From: Roseomonas sp.
GTDB taxonomy: Bacteria > Pseudomonadota > Alphaproteobacteria > Acetobacterales > Acetobacteraceae
Assembly (NCBI GenBank): GCA_020249925.1
Contig: JADCER010000021.1
Span: forward strand, 1-49,369
Length of the DNA stretch: 49,369 bases
Reading direction: 5' to 3'
This document shows positions 1-8,347 of the stretch, piece after piece. Both the position numbers and the translations under genes were made by a program. The notes beneath the pieces are model-generated. The model was not told the origin of the DNA, did no database searches, and saw nothing but the letters and a program-made list of their open reading frames with translations. Numbering within the stretch: the stretch's first letter is position 1; every line of letters begins with the position of its first letter.

Positions 1-147
1 GTGTAGCGAATGCCCGCAGTGGAGGCGTGTCCGGCCTCAGCGCCTATGGGTCCAGACGTTTTCTCATTTAGCTTGCAAATATGTTTCCACTCATTTGGGG
101 GCTAACCCACGATAGAACGAGGGTACCTTGTGGAAAGTTTTTCTTGG

Positions 148-1296
148 TCACACAACGGGTTTACTCTGCTTAATCCGCTCGAGCTCGTCAGCGAGCTTCT
201 CCACTCCTTCCTGAGTCTCCTTCTTAAAATCATAATGTTCATAGGCTGAAGCACCGTCTCTCGGTAGGGCATGTCCGGTGATTCGTGCGCGAATTTCCCT
301 GGGAATCCCTAGGCGCTGCATAATGGTAATTGAAGTCCGACGGCAATCATGTCCTGCCCAACCTGTCGTCTCTGTCAGGCGGCGCACCTCTTCAATTCCA
401 TTGCTTCTACCATTGTAAGGGCGCTCGCCTCTACTCCCAACACCAAACACGTAAGGTCCCCATACCTCGCCATTCTGTTCCAGCTGCAATTTAATGATTT
501 TTCGTGCTGCGTTGGATAATGGCACCGCATGTGGTTTGCCTTGCTTCATCGTGGCGCGAGGCACGTTCCATACACCGCGCCGCAAATCCAGCTCTTCCAG
601 GCGCATTTTGCAGACCTCACCGCCTCTCATACCGGTCAATAGAATGAATTGGAGCATCGTACCCCAAGCACTCCCTTGAAGGTTCATAACAGCAGCCAAT
701 TCATCATCAGTCAGCACGCGATCACGCGGCTCAACCGGCTTGGGGGGTCTGATCTGTCGACACACATTGTCTTGAACCAGGTCGCGGTCTTGGCACCAGC
801 TCAAAAAATGGGAGAGATATGAAAACAATTTGCGCCGCGCCGCGCGCTTATCATTGTATGCGTCCATCAATCGGGCGATATCTGATCTTGTGATGCGTCT
901 CACGGGACGTTTGGCTAAATCACGCAATGCCAGCGTTAGGGTGGCCCGCTTGTCGCTGATCGTCCGAGGGCGGTTTTCAGGGAGTGATTCCAGATATTGC
1001 TCCACGAGCGGTCCCAGCAGCTTTTGATCTTCCGCCGCACGGGCTTCTCTCACCACCCTAGGATCTATTCCCGCGTCGCATAGGCGCCTTTTCTCCCTGC
1101 CCAGCTCGCGTGCCTCTGCCAGCTTGAGTTTGGGATATCGGCCAAGACTGATCGCTACGCGCCGCCCGGATCCGCGGATCCGCCCGACGTAGCGGACGCT
1201 CGCTTGCCCTTTGGCGAAGAACCGAAACTCAAGCCCTGCCTCGCGCTGAATGTCGCCCTGGTTGGCGTTTTTGAGAATGATATCGGTTAGAGTCAT
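148..1296 (-). CDS. Tyrosine recombinase / P4-type integrase
   Basis: Site-specific recombinase of 382 residues that would integrate and excise the element whose end lies here. Residues 1-85 look like the DUF4102-type arm-binding domain (GRYPKLKLAEAR), 95-185 like the SAM-like core-binding domain, and 195-370 are the catalytic domain. Catalytic residues can be placed: Arg224 (TGMRGGE), Lys near 251, His316-x-x-Arg319 (GHDCRRT), His342 (ITGH) and Tyr352 (SAYEHYDF), so the enzyme appears complete. It starts about 155 bases from a tRNA-Thr 3' fragment and reads away from it, so it belongs to an element extending left of the window. The 147 bases beyond its stop hold nothing I recognise. Base composition is more AT-rich than the chromosomal genes to the right. 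Confidence 0.93.
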   Translation of the reverse strand: MTLTDIILKNANQGDIQREAGLEFRFFAKGQASVRYVGRIRGSGRRVAISLGRYPKLKLAEARELGREKRRLCDAGIDPRVVREARAAEDQKLLGPLVEQYLESLPENRPRTISDKRATLTLALRDLAKRPVRRITRSDIARLMDAYNDKRAARRKLFSYLSHFLSWCQDRDLVQDNVCRQIRPPKPVEPRDRVLTDDELAAVMNLQGSAWGTMLQFILLTGMRGGEVCKMRLEELDLRRGVWNVPRATMKQGKPHAVPLSNAARKIIKLQLEQNGEVWGPYVFGVGSRGERPYNGRSNGIEEVRRLTETTGWAGHDCRRTSITIMQRLGIPREIRARITGHALPRDGASAYEHYDFKKETQEGVEKLADELERIKQSKPVV

Positions 1297-1318
1297 TAGG
1301 TCCCAAAGGCTGAATCCG

Positions 1319-1337
1319 TGGTGCCACTATGGTGCCA
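1319..1337. repeat. Direct repeat pair TGGTGCCA, 11-base spacing
   Basis: Two copies of TGGTGCCA begin at 1319 and 1330, just upstream of the integrase start. The spacing of about one helical turn is what is expected of paired protein-binding sites. Possible arm-type sites for the integrase or an excisionase, or an operator for the integrase promoter. The repeat is visible; the function is inferred. Confidence 0.45.
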
Positions 1338-1360
1338 GATTGCCTGCGCTTAGGAAAGAT

Positions 1361-1380
1361 GGAGTGAGACGGAGTTAGAC
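1361..1380. repeat. Tandem 10-base repeat GGAGTKAGAC x2
   Basis: GGAGTGAGAC at 1361-1370 is followed directly by GGAGTTAGAC at 1371-1380. It lies between the integrase start and the tRNA-derived attachment core and is helically phased. A candidate arm-type binding site; no function can be proven from sequence alone. Confidence 0.45.
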
Positions 1381-1420
1381 TAAAAAGAAGGAAAAACAAT
1401 GCCTTAAGAAGACCCATGAG

Positions 1421-1440
1421 ACGCTGTGAAACGCCGTAAA
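1421..1440. repeat. Tandem 10-base repeat ACGCYGTRAA x2
   Basis: ACGCTGTGAA at 1421-1430 is followed directly by ACGCCGTAAA at 1431-1440, ending 11 bases before the tRNA-identical core. This is the third phased repeat pair in the integrase/attachment interval and a candidate integrase or accessory-protein site. Confidence 0.4.
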
Positions 1441-1451
1441 ACTGGCATTTC

Positions 1452-1501
1452 ACTGATTCGTAATCAGTAGGTCCGGGGTTCGATTCCCCGAGTCGGCACC
1501 A
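1452..1501 (+). other. Attachment site: 3' fragment of tRNA-Thr(CGT)
   Basis: The 50 bases give the anticodon stem-loop (ACTGA / TTCGTAA / TCAGT, anticodon CGT at 1459-1461), variable loop, a perfect T arm (CGGGG-TTCGATT-CCCCG), the acceptor 3' strand AGTCGGC, discriminator A and encoded CCA. The 5' half is missing: no GCCGACT acceptor strand or D arm lies in the expected place upstream. It is therefore not a functional tRNA gene but the duplicated 3' segment left when an element integrates into tRNA-Thr. The complete copy should lie left of the window, at the far end of the element. Sequence right of 1501 is chromosome. Confidence 0.85.
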
Positions 1502-1819
1502 GTTTTCAATGGGTTAGGCTCCAGCTCGAAAGACCTTCCGGGCATATTTTTCGCCCACCCCCGCCGCTCACCCACCTGCCCATGGCGAATAGGTACGACG
1601 CGGCGCTTCATGTGAATGCGCCTTACCCAACCGTTATGGGGATGGATATCGCATCAGGCGGCGATGAAGCTACCAGGGTTTTCGTCCATTTGGTCGGACG
1701 AAGAATGAAACCGCCATCGCGCATAAAACTGCCGACAGGCCCCAAACAGGCCAGCACCGCTTGCACGCGAAAAATCATGATCCTCACAATGCGCCCCCAA
1801 ATCGTAGAAAGCGGACGCT
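1502..1819. other. Intergenic stretch without a recognisable gene
   Basis: 318 bases between the attachment site and the DUF4175 gene. An open frame on the plus strand (1582-1833) has no recognisable domain, no convincing ribosome binding site, and overlaps the end of the DUF4175 gene. I see no terminator with a T-run, no RNA gene and no insertion sequence end. It may be former flanking DNA of the tRNA-Thr locus. Confidence 0.5.
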
Positions 1820-4381
1820 CTAAAACCGCCTGAGCAGCCGATCGATATACTCCAACTCCACCGGCGGGCGTTCGCGTTCCGCGCCACGGCGGCGGAGTTC
1901 CTGTTGCAATTGATGCGACCGCAGCCGTTCCGCATCCCCCGGCACCAGCGTATCGCCCGCATTATCCTGCGCTGACCCGCCGCTTTCGCGCCGGTCGCGC
2001 CCCAACGGATCGCGGCCTTCGCCAAGCTGGTTTTCCTGACCTTCACTGCCTTGCTGGCCGCCGGCCATTTCTTCGCCCTCGCCCTCACCCTCGCCCTCAC
2101 CTTCGCCAGGCTGAGGCTGGCCAAATTGGCGCTGCATGCGTTGCGACATTTGCCGCCCGCCTTCGGTCAATGCGCGGATGGCTTGCTGCTGCGCGGCGCG
2201 CGGGTCTCGGCCCTCGGCCAAAGCCTCCGCCGCATCACGCATGGCGCGATCCGCCTCAGCGAGCGGCGCCGGCACATCGCCGGTCAATTCGCCGAATTGC
2301 TGCATCAATTCGCCAAGCGCGCGGCGTAACGCACGCTGCGTGCGCGCATCACGTGCCGCTTCTTCGCGCGCTTCGGGGGTTTGTGGGCGGGGTGGTGGTG
2401 GGCGGCGCGAATCGGTGCGGTTGATGTCCTGCTCACCGCTGCGCCGATGCGCACGGTCTAGCATCTCAGCTTCCCGACGCACCATGTCCTGAAGCGCGCC
2501 CATCTGTTGCTGGCCGCGCTGGCGCTGCTGGCGCTGGCGATCCTCTGTCCGGCTGGTGCGGCCTTCTTCCAGGGCTTGTAGCATTTCCTCAAGCTCGGCC
2601 ATTTCGCGTTCGGCATCTTCCTGCCGGCCATCGCGCGCGGCGTCTTCCAGGCGGCGGGTGCGGCGTTCCAATTCCCGGCGATCAAACACGCGTTGCTGCG
2701 GATCATAGGAAAGCGCTTCGTTGTTTTCGCGCTGCATACGCTCCGCCAGCGCTTCCAGATGCCGGCGTATGGCTTCGCGCAATTCCTGAATGCGGCGCTG
2801 CAATTCGGCGCGCTGTTCAGGGCTGCGTTCGGGATTGTCGCGCCGGGCTTCTTCCAAAGCCTCACGCAATGCCTCACGTGCCTGGGTCAAGGCGCGCGCC
2901 GTGCGGTCCGTGCGGCCTTCTTCCAAAGCCACCGCCACATCCCACAAAATCTGCTGCACTTCCGGCACGGCTTCATCACGCCTGTCGCGCCCCAGCCGGT
3001 GCCGCGCCGCGCGCAAAGTCAGGAACATGCCCGTGTCATGTTCGAAGGCTTCCGGCGCATTGCTGATACGGTCCAATTCGCGCCGCGCCGGGTCGCGTGC
3101 ATTGGGGTCAAGCGACAGCGCGCGCCGGAGGGTAATCAATTGCTGCGCGACCGGGTGCGAAAAGCGCCGTTCTGGCAGAATCAGAAAGGCACCTTCGGAT
3201 TTACCTTCCTGTTCCGCGCCATCGCGCGCGAAAAGCCGCGCTTCCACTTCCAGCCCGGCCCAGGGATGGGCAGAAAAATCATGCTGCGCCGCCCCCTGCG
3301 CCTGGCGCGGTGCACCGCCCGGCAAGGGAATATCCTGTGTCACCGGCGGGGCTGATGGCCTTTGCTTCAGCCGCAATTCCACACGTAGCGCAACAAGCCC
3401 CCAATCATCCTCGGCCTTCCAAGGCAGGCGGAGCCCAAGCCCGCGACCCGCGCGCGCAGGAGAGGGATCCCAGGCAACCACCGGCGGTGCATCGGGCGTC
3501 AGCGTCAACGCCCATTGCGCCACATCGCGCCCATCGCGCTTCAGCACCAAGGCACCGCCCTCGGTCAAAGGCAGTTCCAAGGCATGGCTTTGCGCATCCA
3601 TGCGGGCAAAAGCATGGGCCGTGCCGCCCAGGCGCAATTCCGGCGGGCTGGCGCTGCCCGAGAACACCATATGCAGCCGGCTGCCAGCCGGCACCGACAC
3701 CGCGCCACCTGCGGCATTCAGGAATTGCGGCGGCGCGCCGGTATAGGCGGGCGGCGTCACCCAGGCTTCAAACCGCGCGGCCAAAGCTGTTGGCGCGGAA
3801 GCCGGTTCCGCGAAGGATGGCGCAAGGGCAGAGAGCAAGCGTTCCGGCGCTTCCCGCCCTGCCATGCCAAGGCTTGCCACCAACGCCACCAGCACCGCGG
3901 CGCGCAAGGCGCGCGGGTCGCGTGCGGCCAACCCCGGTGAGGGGCGCGCCACGCGCAACTGCCCAAGCTGTGCCGCCGCGCGGTCCCGATGCGCCTGCCA
4001 TAGCGCCTGCGCCATTGGGTCATCGCCGGCGGGGCGATCCGCCAGCACGGCAAGGGGGCGATGCGCCAGGCCGGAATCCCGTTCCAACCGCCGTGCCGCG
4101 GCATCCGCTGCTGGTGCACTCAGCCCAAGCGCGGCGCGATAGCCAAGGTAACCAAGTGCCGCCGCAAAGCCGATCAGGATCAGCAGATGCAGCGCGGGCG
4201 GCAGTGTCGGCAGCAAGCCGGTAAACGCCAGCGCCAGAAAGGCGCCCAATATGCCGAGCGGCGGCCAAAGCGCCCGCCAGGCCCCTTCCCACCACAGCGC
4301 CAGCCGAGACAGGCCAAGCTTCAAGCCCAGGGCGCCAAGCCCCTGGCTTTCAGGCGGCGCTTTCCCCGGCGCTTGGCTCAT
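1820..4381 (-). CDS. DUF4175 / TIGR02302 family membrane protein
   Basis: Large conserved alphaproteobacterial protein of unknown function, about 853 residues. Two hydrophobic segments near the N terminus (roughly residues 40-90) anchor it in the inner membrane. A middle part probably lies in the periplasm. The C-terminal half is very rich in Arg, Glu and Gln with predicted coiled coil and ends with a low-complexity Gly-Glu tract (about 2080-2115) before a conserved-looking tail. I prefer the ATG at 4381, whose ATGA overlaps the lysA stop; a GTG four codons upstream (4393) is the alternative. It is the last gene of the argH-lptM-lysA operon, an arrangement common in alphaproteobacteria, which supports the family call. 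Role not established; an envelope function is inferred. Confidence 0.88.
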   Translation of the reverse strand: MSQAPGKAPPESQGLGALGLKLGLSRLALWWEGAWRALWPPLGILGAFLALAFTGLLPTLPPALHLLILIGFAAALGYLGYRAALGLSAPAADAAARRLERDSGLAHRPLAVLADRPAGDDPMAQALWQAHRDRAAAQLGQLRVARPSPGLAARDPRALRAAVLVALVASLGMAGREAPERLLSALAPSFAEPASAPTALAARFEAWVTPPAYTGAPPQFLNAAGGAVSVPAGSRLHMVFSGSASPPELRLGGTAHAFARMDAQSHALELPLTEGGALVLKRDGRDVAQWALTLTPDAPPVVAWDPSPARAGRGLGLRLPWKAEDDWGLVALRVELRLKQRPSAPPVTQDIPLPGGAPRQAQGAAQHDFSAHPWAGLEVEARLFARDGAEQEGKSEGAFLILPERRFSHPVAQQLITLRRALSLDPNARDPARRELDRISNAPEAFEHDTGMFLTLRAARHRLGRDRRDEAVPEVQQILWDVAVALEEGRTDRTARALTQAREALREALEEARRDNPERSPEQRAELQRRIQELREAIRRHLEALAERMQRENNEALSYDPQQRVFDRRELERRTRRLEDAARDGRQEDAEREMAELEEMLQALEEGRTSRTEDRQRQQRQRGQQQMGALQDMVRREAEMLDRAHRRSGEQDINRTDSRRPPPPRPQTPEAREEAARDARTQRALRRALGELMQQFGELTGDVPAPLAEADRAMRDAAEALAEGRDPRAAQQQAIRALTEGGRQMSQRMQRQFGQPQPGEGEGEGEGEGEEMAGGQQGSEGQENQLGEGRDPLGRDRRESGGSAQDNAGDTLVPGDAERLRSHQLQQELRRRGAERERPPVELEYIDRLLRRF

Positions 4382-5721
4382 TCCATCAGCCACTCCGGCA
4401 GGCGTTGGCCGGCGTGCAACGCCTCATAGGATTGGCGGTCCCGCACCACGGCAAAGCGTGCGCCATCCACCATCACCTCGGCCGCCAAGGGCCGCGCGTT
4501 ATAGGTGGAAGACATGGTGGCACCATAAGCACCCGCATCAAGCAGCGCGACCAGGGCGCCGGGCGGCAAATCCGGCAAGGCGCGATCCCGCGTGAAGCAA
4601 TCGCTGCTTTCGCAAACTGGCCCGACCACATCGGCGGGAGCCAGCGGGGCCACTAGCGCGGCGGGCGAGACCGGCAGAATGCCATGCCAGGAATCATACA
4701 TGGCCGGGCGCAGCAGATCATTCATCGCCGCATCCAGCACCACAAAGCGCCGCGCCGCGCCCTGCTTTTGCAGAATGACGCGTGAAAGCAATACCCCCGC
4801 CGGCCCGGCAATCCAGCGCCCCGGTTCCAGCATCACCGGCAGGCCCAGCGCGCCGAGTTCTGCCTTGATCGCCCCAGCCAGGGCCGCCGGCGCGGGGGCG
4901 ATTTCATCGCGATAGGCAATGCCAAGCCCGCCGCCGCAATCCACACGCTCAATCGGCAATCCCTGCGCGCGGATAGCGCGGATGAGCGACGCAAGCCGCG
5001 CATAGGCGGCGCGATAGGCACCCATGCCGACCGTGATCTGACTGCCGATATGGGTTGCGATGCCAATCGGGCGAATGCCGGGCAGCTTTGCCATGCGGGC
5101 GTAAAGCGCCAGCGCATCATCATAAGCCACACCGAATTTGTTTTCGCTGAGGCCCGTCGTGATCTTGGCGTGGGTTTTCGCATCCACATCGGGATTGACG
5201 CGAATGGCCACAGGCGCCGTGCGCCCCATGCCGGCGGCGATTGCGGAAATCATGTCAATTTCCTCAATGCTTTCGGCATTGATTTGCATGATGTTCTCAG
5301 CCAGTGCCAGGCGAATCTCGCGCTCCGATTTGCCGACACCGGAAAAGACAATCGCGCTCGCGGGAATGCCGGCGGCACGTGCGCCGCGCAATTCACCTTC
5401 GCTCACCACATCAGCGCCAAGCCCTTCTCGGCCAAGCAGCGCCAGCACTGAAAGATTGTCATTCGCCTTGGTGGCGAAATGTACAGTCGCGGTCAGCCCG
5501 GCCTCGGCCAAGGCATCACGCAGCGCCCGCGCCCGGCGACGTAAGGTACCGGCGGAATAGACCCAGGTCGGCGTGCCCACCACCTCGGCAATGCGCGCCA
5601 GCGGCACATCTTCCAGCACCAGCCCATCATGGGCATGGCGCGTGAGGTGCGGGCGCTGCGCGAGCAATTCGGCAAAGCTGGGGTCAGAGCCCGGATCAAG
5701 GGTGGGTGCAGGGGCGGCCAT
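4378..5721 (-). CDS. lysA: Diaminopimelate decarboxylase
   Basis: Catalyses the last step of lysine synthesis, meso-diaminopimelate to L-lysine plus CO2, in the cytoplasm. The 447 residues contain the fold III PLP barrel: Schiff-base Lys85 in HFATKAN, the glycine-rich phosphate-binding GGGLGI, the substrate-contact EPGRW segment, and the active-site Cys of GPVCESSDCF contributed across the dimer. Length fits the family. It follows the small lipoprotein gene by about 50 bases and overlaps the DUF4175 gene by four, so all are probably co-transcribed from argH. No riboswitch-like leader is visible. Confidence 0.97.
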   Translation of the reverse strand: MAAPAPTLDPGSDPSFAELLAQRPHLTRHAHDGLVLEDVPLARIAEVVGTPTWVYSAGTLRRRARALRDALAEAGLTATVHFATKANDNLSVLALLGREGLGADVVSEGELRGARAAGIPASAIVFSGVGKSEREIRLALAENIMQINAESIEEIDMISAIAAGMGRTAPVAIRVNPDVDAKTHAKITTGLSENKFGVAYDDALALYARMAKLPGIRPIGIATHIGSQITVGMGAYRAAYARLASLIRAIRAQGLPIERVDCGGGLGIAYRDEIAPAPAALAGAIKAELGALGLPVMLEPGRWIAGPAGVLLSRVILQKQGAARRFVVLDAAMNDLLRPAMYDSWHGILPVSPAALVAPLAPADVVGPVCESSDCFTRDRALPDLPPGALVALLDAGAYGATMSSTYNARPLAAEVMVDGARFAVVRDRQSYEALHAGQRLPEWLME

Positions 5722-5772
5722 CCCCCTATTGTCGTGATGCGCGCGGATTATCGCAAGCGGTAAAACAGGCGC

Positions 5773-5910
5773 TCAGCGATTTGGATAGATCCGAGGATGG
5801 GTGATTTCCTCAGGCGGGCCGGGCGGGCGGACCGGCCCCATGCGGCCACAAGCCGTGGCCAGGAAAGCCACCGCCAGCAACAACAGCAGGGACCGCGCGC
5901 TGAACCTCAT
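5773..5910 (-). CDS. lptM: LptM-like small lipoprotein
   Basis: A 45-residue lipoprotein hidden between argH and lysA. A short basic start (MRFSARS) and a leucine-rich hydrophobic segment lead into a lipobox, LATAC-G, with the lipidated Cys at residue 21. The mature part is short and proline-rich ([11 protein letters not shown]) and ends IYPNR. The ATG at 5910 overlaps the argH stop (ATGA), so it is translationally coupled. LptM (formerly YifL) helps the LptDE lipopolysaccharide translocon mature in enterobacteria and is also encoded near lysA. The family assignment here rests on position, size and lipobox, not on a profile match. Confidence 0.8.
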   Translation of the reverse strand: MRFSARSLLLLLAVAFLATACGRMGPVRPPGPPEEITHPRIYPNR

Positions 5911-7298
5911 GCCAGTTTCGCCTTCCATTCGGCGGCCATGGCGGCGACATTGGCGGGCGCCGTCCCGCCATAGGAAGTGCGTGACCGGACCGAGGCCTCG
6001 ACCGTCAGCACATCAAACACACCCTGGGTGATACGCGGTTCCACAGCCTGCATCTCAGCCAAACTCAGGCCGGAAAGATCAACACCGCGTGCTTCCGCCT
6101 TGGCCACCAGCGTGCCGGTCACGTGATGCGCATCGCGGAAGGGCATTTTCAGGCTGCGCACCAGCCAATCCGCCAGATCGGTCGCGGTAGAAAACCCTGC
6201 CCCAGCTGCGGCGGCCAGCCTTTCGGTTTGCGGCTTCATATCCCGCACCATGCCGGCGGTGGCGGCCAGCGTCAGGGTCAGGTTTTCGGCTGCGTCAAAA
6301 ATGCCTTCCTTGTCTTCCTGCATATCCTTGAAATAGGTCAGCGCAAGGCCCTTCATCACCGTCAGCATGCCCATCAGCGCGCCCATCACGCGCCCCGTCT
6401 TGCCGCGCACCAGCTCCGCCGCATCAGGGTTGCGCTTTTGCGGCATGATGGAACTGCCGGTTGTGAAGGCATCGGATAGCTTCACAAAGCCGAAATAGGG
6501 GTTGGTCCAGATCACAATCTCTTCCGCCAGCCGCGAAAGATGCACGCTGCACATGGCACAGCAAAACAGGAATTCAGCGGCGAAATCGCGCGACGCCACA
6601 GCATCCAGGCTGTTGCGCATGGGCCGATCAAAACCAAGCGCCTTTGCGGTCATGTGCCGGTCAATGGCAAAGCCAGTGCCTGCCAAAGCCGCCGCCCCCA
6701 GCGGGCTTTCATTCAAGCGCGCGCGACAATCCGCAAGGCGCGACAAATCGCGCGACAGCATTTCAACATAGGCCAGCATGTGATGGCCGAAGGTCACGGG
6801 CTGTGCTGGCTGCAAATGGGTGAAGCCAGGCATGACGCTGCCGGCATGTTCTTCCGCGCGCGCGACCAGGGCGCGCATTACATCCTTGATCTGGCCGGAA
6901 AGACCATCAATCGCATCACGCACCCAAAGCCGCACATCAAGCGCCACCTGGTCATTGCGCGACCGGCCCGTGTGCAGGCGCTTGCCGGCTTCCCCAATTG
7001 TCTCCGTCAGCCGCGCTTCGATATTCATGTGAATATCTTCAAGCGCGTCATCAAAGGGGAAATCGCCGGCTTCGATGCGCGTCGCGATTTTTCCAAGACC
7101 GTCCCTGATCGCGGCCTCGTCTTCCGCCGTGATGATCCCTACATGCTTCAGCATGGCGGCATGGGCTAGGCTGCCTTGGATATCCTGGCGCCACATCTTG
7201 CGATCAAACCCGATCGAGGCATTGATGGCGGCCATGATGGCCGAGGGGCCTTCGGCGAAACGTCCGCCCCATTGCTGGTTCGCGCTGCTGCTGCTCAT
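5907..7298 (-). CDS. argH: Argininosuccinate lyase
   Basis: Last step of arginine synthesis: argininosuccinate to arginine plus fumarate. The 463 residues belong to the aspartase/fumarase superfamily and show its three conserved blocks: [10 protein letters not shown] (109-118), [10 protein letters not shown] (158-167) and the flexible signature loop [11 protein letters not shown] (281-291) that carries the catalytic Ser. The length is typical. First gene of a leftward operon with lptM, lysA and the DUF4175 gene. Its start is only 18 bases from the divergent TlpA-like gene, so the promoters of the two must overlap each other's coding DNA. Confidence 0.98.
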   Translation of the reverse strand: MSSSSANQQWGGRFAEGPSAIMAAINASIGFDRKMWRQDIQGSLAHAAMLKHVGIITAEDEAAIRDGLGKIATRIEAGDFPFDDALEDIHMNIEARLTETIGEAGKRLHTGRSRNDQVALDVRLWVRDAIDGLSGQIKDVMRALVARAEEHAGSVMPGFTHLQPAQPVTFGHHMLAYVEMLSRDLSRLADCRARLNESPLGAAALAGTGFAIDRHMTAKALGFDRPMRNSLDAVASRDFAAEFLFCCAMCSVHLSRLAEEIVIWTNPYFGFVKLSDAFTTGSSIMPQKRNPDAAELVRGKTGRVMGALMGMLTVMKGLALTYFKDMQEDKEGIFDAAENLTLTLAATAGMVRDMKPQTERLAAAAGAGFSTATDLADWLVRSLKMPFRDAHHVTGTLVAKAEARGVDLSGLSLAEMQAVEPRITQGVFDVLTVEASVRSRTSYGGTAPANVAAMAAEWKAKLA

Positions 7299-7316
7299 GC
7301 GAAGGGAGTATCTTTC

Positions 7317-7871
7317 GTGCCTGTTTTGAACCGCCGTTCCGCCATGTTCTGCGCCCCGGCCTTGATTGGCGCGACCCTACTCGCGCCCGGTCTGTCGCGG
7401 CAAGGGTGGGCGGCAAAGGGGCTGGAGAAATTGCGCGAAGCTGCCAGCCCGGCGCCGGCGGCAGCGATTACCTTCACCGATGCGGATGGCAAGGAAACCG
7501 GGCTGGCGGCTTTTGCCGGGCAGGGGCTGGTGATCAATCTCTGGGCCACCTGGTGCCCACCCTGTGTCGCGGAAATGCCTGCGCTGGACCGGCTGCAGGC
7601 CATGCTGCGGGCTGAGCGCATTGCGGTGCTGGCACTTTCATCTGATCGCGGCGGGCGGGCGCAGGTGGAGCCCTTCTATCAGCGGCTCAATATCCGGGAG
7701 CTTGCCATATGGCTTGACCCGCGCGGCGCGGCGGCGCGGGCCTTGGGGGCGCGGGGCCTGCCGACCACGGTGATTATTGACCGGGCAGGGCGGGAAGTGG
7801 CGCGGCTGGAAGGCGAAGCGGCCTGGGATGCGCCGGAACTGGTCGCGGCGGTGCGGCGCTTGGTGGGTTAG
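7317..7871 (+). CDS. TlpA-like thioredoxin-fold protein
   Basis: Exported thiol-disulfide oxidoreductase of 184 residues. The start is a GTG at 7317, chosen because AGGGAG (7303-7308) lies eight bases upstream. The N terminus has NRRSAM followed by a hydrophobic stretch, a signal or anchor sequence with a Tat-like twin Arg. The thioredoxin fold shows the redox motif WATWCPPC with Cys80 and Cys83, and a cis-Pro in GLPTTVIID. TlpA-type proteins keep periplasmic thiols reduced, for example in cytochrome c or oxidase copper-centre assembly. Divergent from argH, a neighbour pair common in alphaproteobacteria. Confidence 0.9.
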   Translation: MPVLNRRSAMFCAPALIGATLLAPGLSRQGWAAKGLEKLREAASPAPAAAITFTDADGKETGLAAFAGQGLVINLWATWCPPCVAEMPALDRLQAMLRAERIAVLALSSDRGGRAQVEPFYQRLNIRELAIWLDPRGAAARALGARGLPTTVIIDRAGREVARLEGEAAWDAPELVAAVRRLVG

Positions 7872-7886
7872 GCCCGATCCGGCTGA

Positions 7887-8210
7887 TCAGTTGGTCGGCA
7901 CGCTCGGCAGCACCGGAACCGCCGGGGCGGCGGGGGCTGTGATCGGCGCCGGGCCATCCAGGATGGAGCGGTTTTGCTGGGACGCGCCGCGGGTCAGCAG
8001 CGCCAGGGTCAGCGCCAGGGCAAAGAAGGCCGCGCCCAGAATGGCGGTGGAACGCGTCAACAGATTGGCCGTGCCGCGCCCACCCATGAAGGACCCCATG
8101 CCCTGGGAGGAACCCACGCCAAGCCCGCCGCCCTCACTCCGCTGGAGCAGGACCACGCCAATCAGCGCGAGTGTGACGAAAAGATGCAGGACAAGCAGGA
8201 CGGTAATCAT
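7887..8210 (-). CDS. secG: Preprotein translocase subunit SecG
   Basis: Small membrane subunit of the SecYEG export channel, 107 residues. Two transmembrane helices (about 2-20 and 56-75) flank a cytoplasmic Gly-rich loop with the family pattern LLQRSEGGGLG and GRGTANLLTRSTA. The C-terminal tail is Pro/Ala-rich and poorly conserved, as is usual in alphaproteobacterial SecG. The gene stands alone, convergent with the TlpA-like gene 15 bases away, and divergent from the ABC transporter operon. Confidence 0.95.
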   Translation of the reverse strand: MITVLLVLHLFVTLALIGVVLLQRSEGGGLGVGSSQGMGSFMGGRGTANLLTRSTAILGAAFFALALTLALLTRGASQQNRSILDGPAPITAPAAPAVPVLPSVPTN

Positions 8211-8347
8211 GGTGACGGGCTTTTAGCCGAGGCGGCTCTGCCCCGCTAGCCCTGAATCAACCCCGATGAAACAAGTCAGGCTCAGACCCTGGACCAGCGC
8301 CCCTGCCATCGCCATTCTTGGGGGTGAAAAGACAGCAGAGGCTTGTC

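Noticed and set aside
1426..1501. Complete tRNA-Thr gene
   Set aside because: The 26 bases that should form the acceptor 5' strand and D arm do not match; only the anticodon arm onward is tRNA-like.
1582..1833. 83-codon plus-strand frame right of the attachment site
   Set aside because: No ribosome binding site, no recognisable domain, and it overlaps the DUF4175 gene end.
2075..2120. Short tandem DNA repeat
   Set aside because: It is the Gly-Glu low-complexity tract of the DUF4175 protein, coding in frame.
7299..7316. Bidirectional promoter between argH and the TlpA-like gene
   Set aside because: Only 18 bases separate the start codons, most of them the ribosome binding site; promoters must lie inside the opposite gene.
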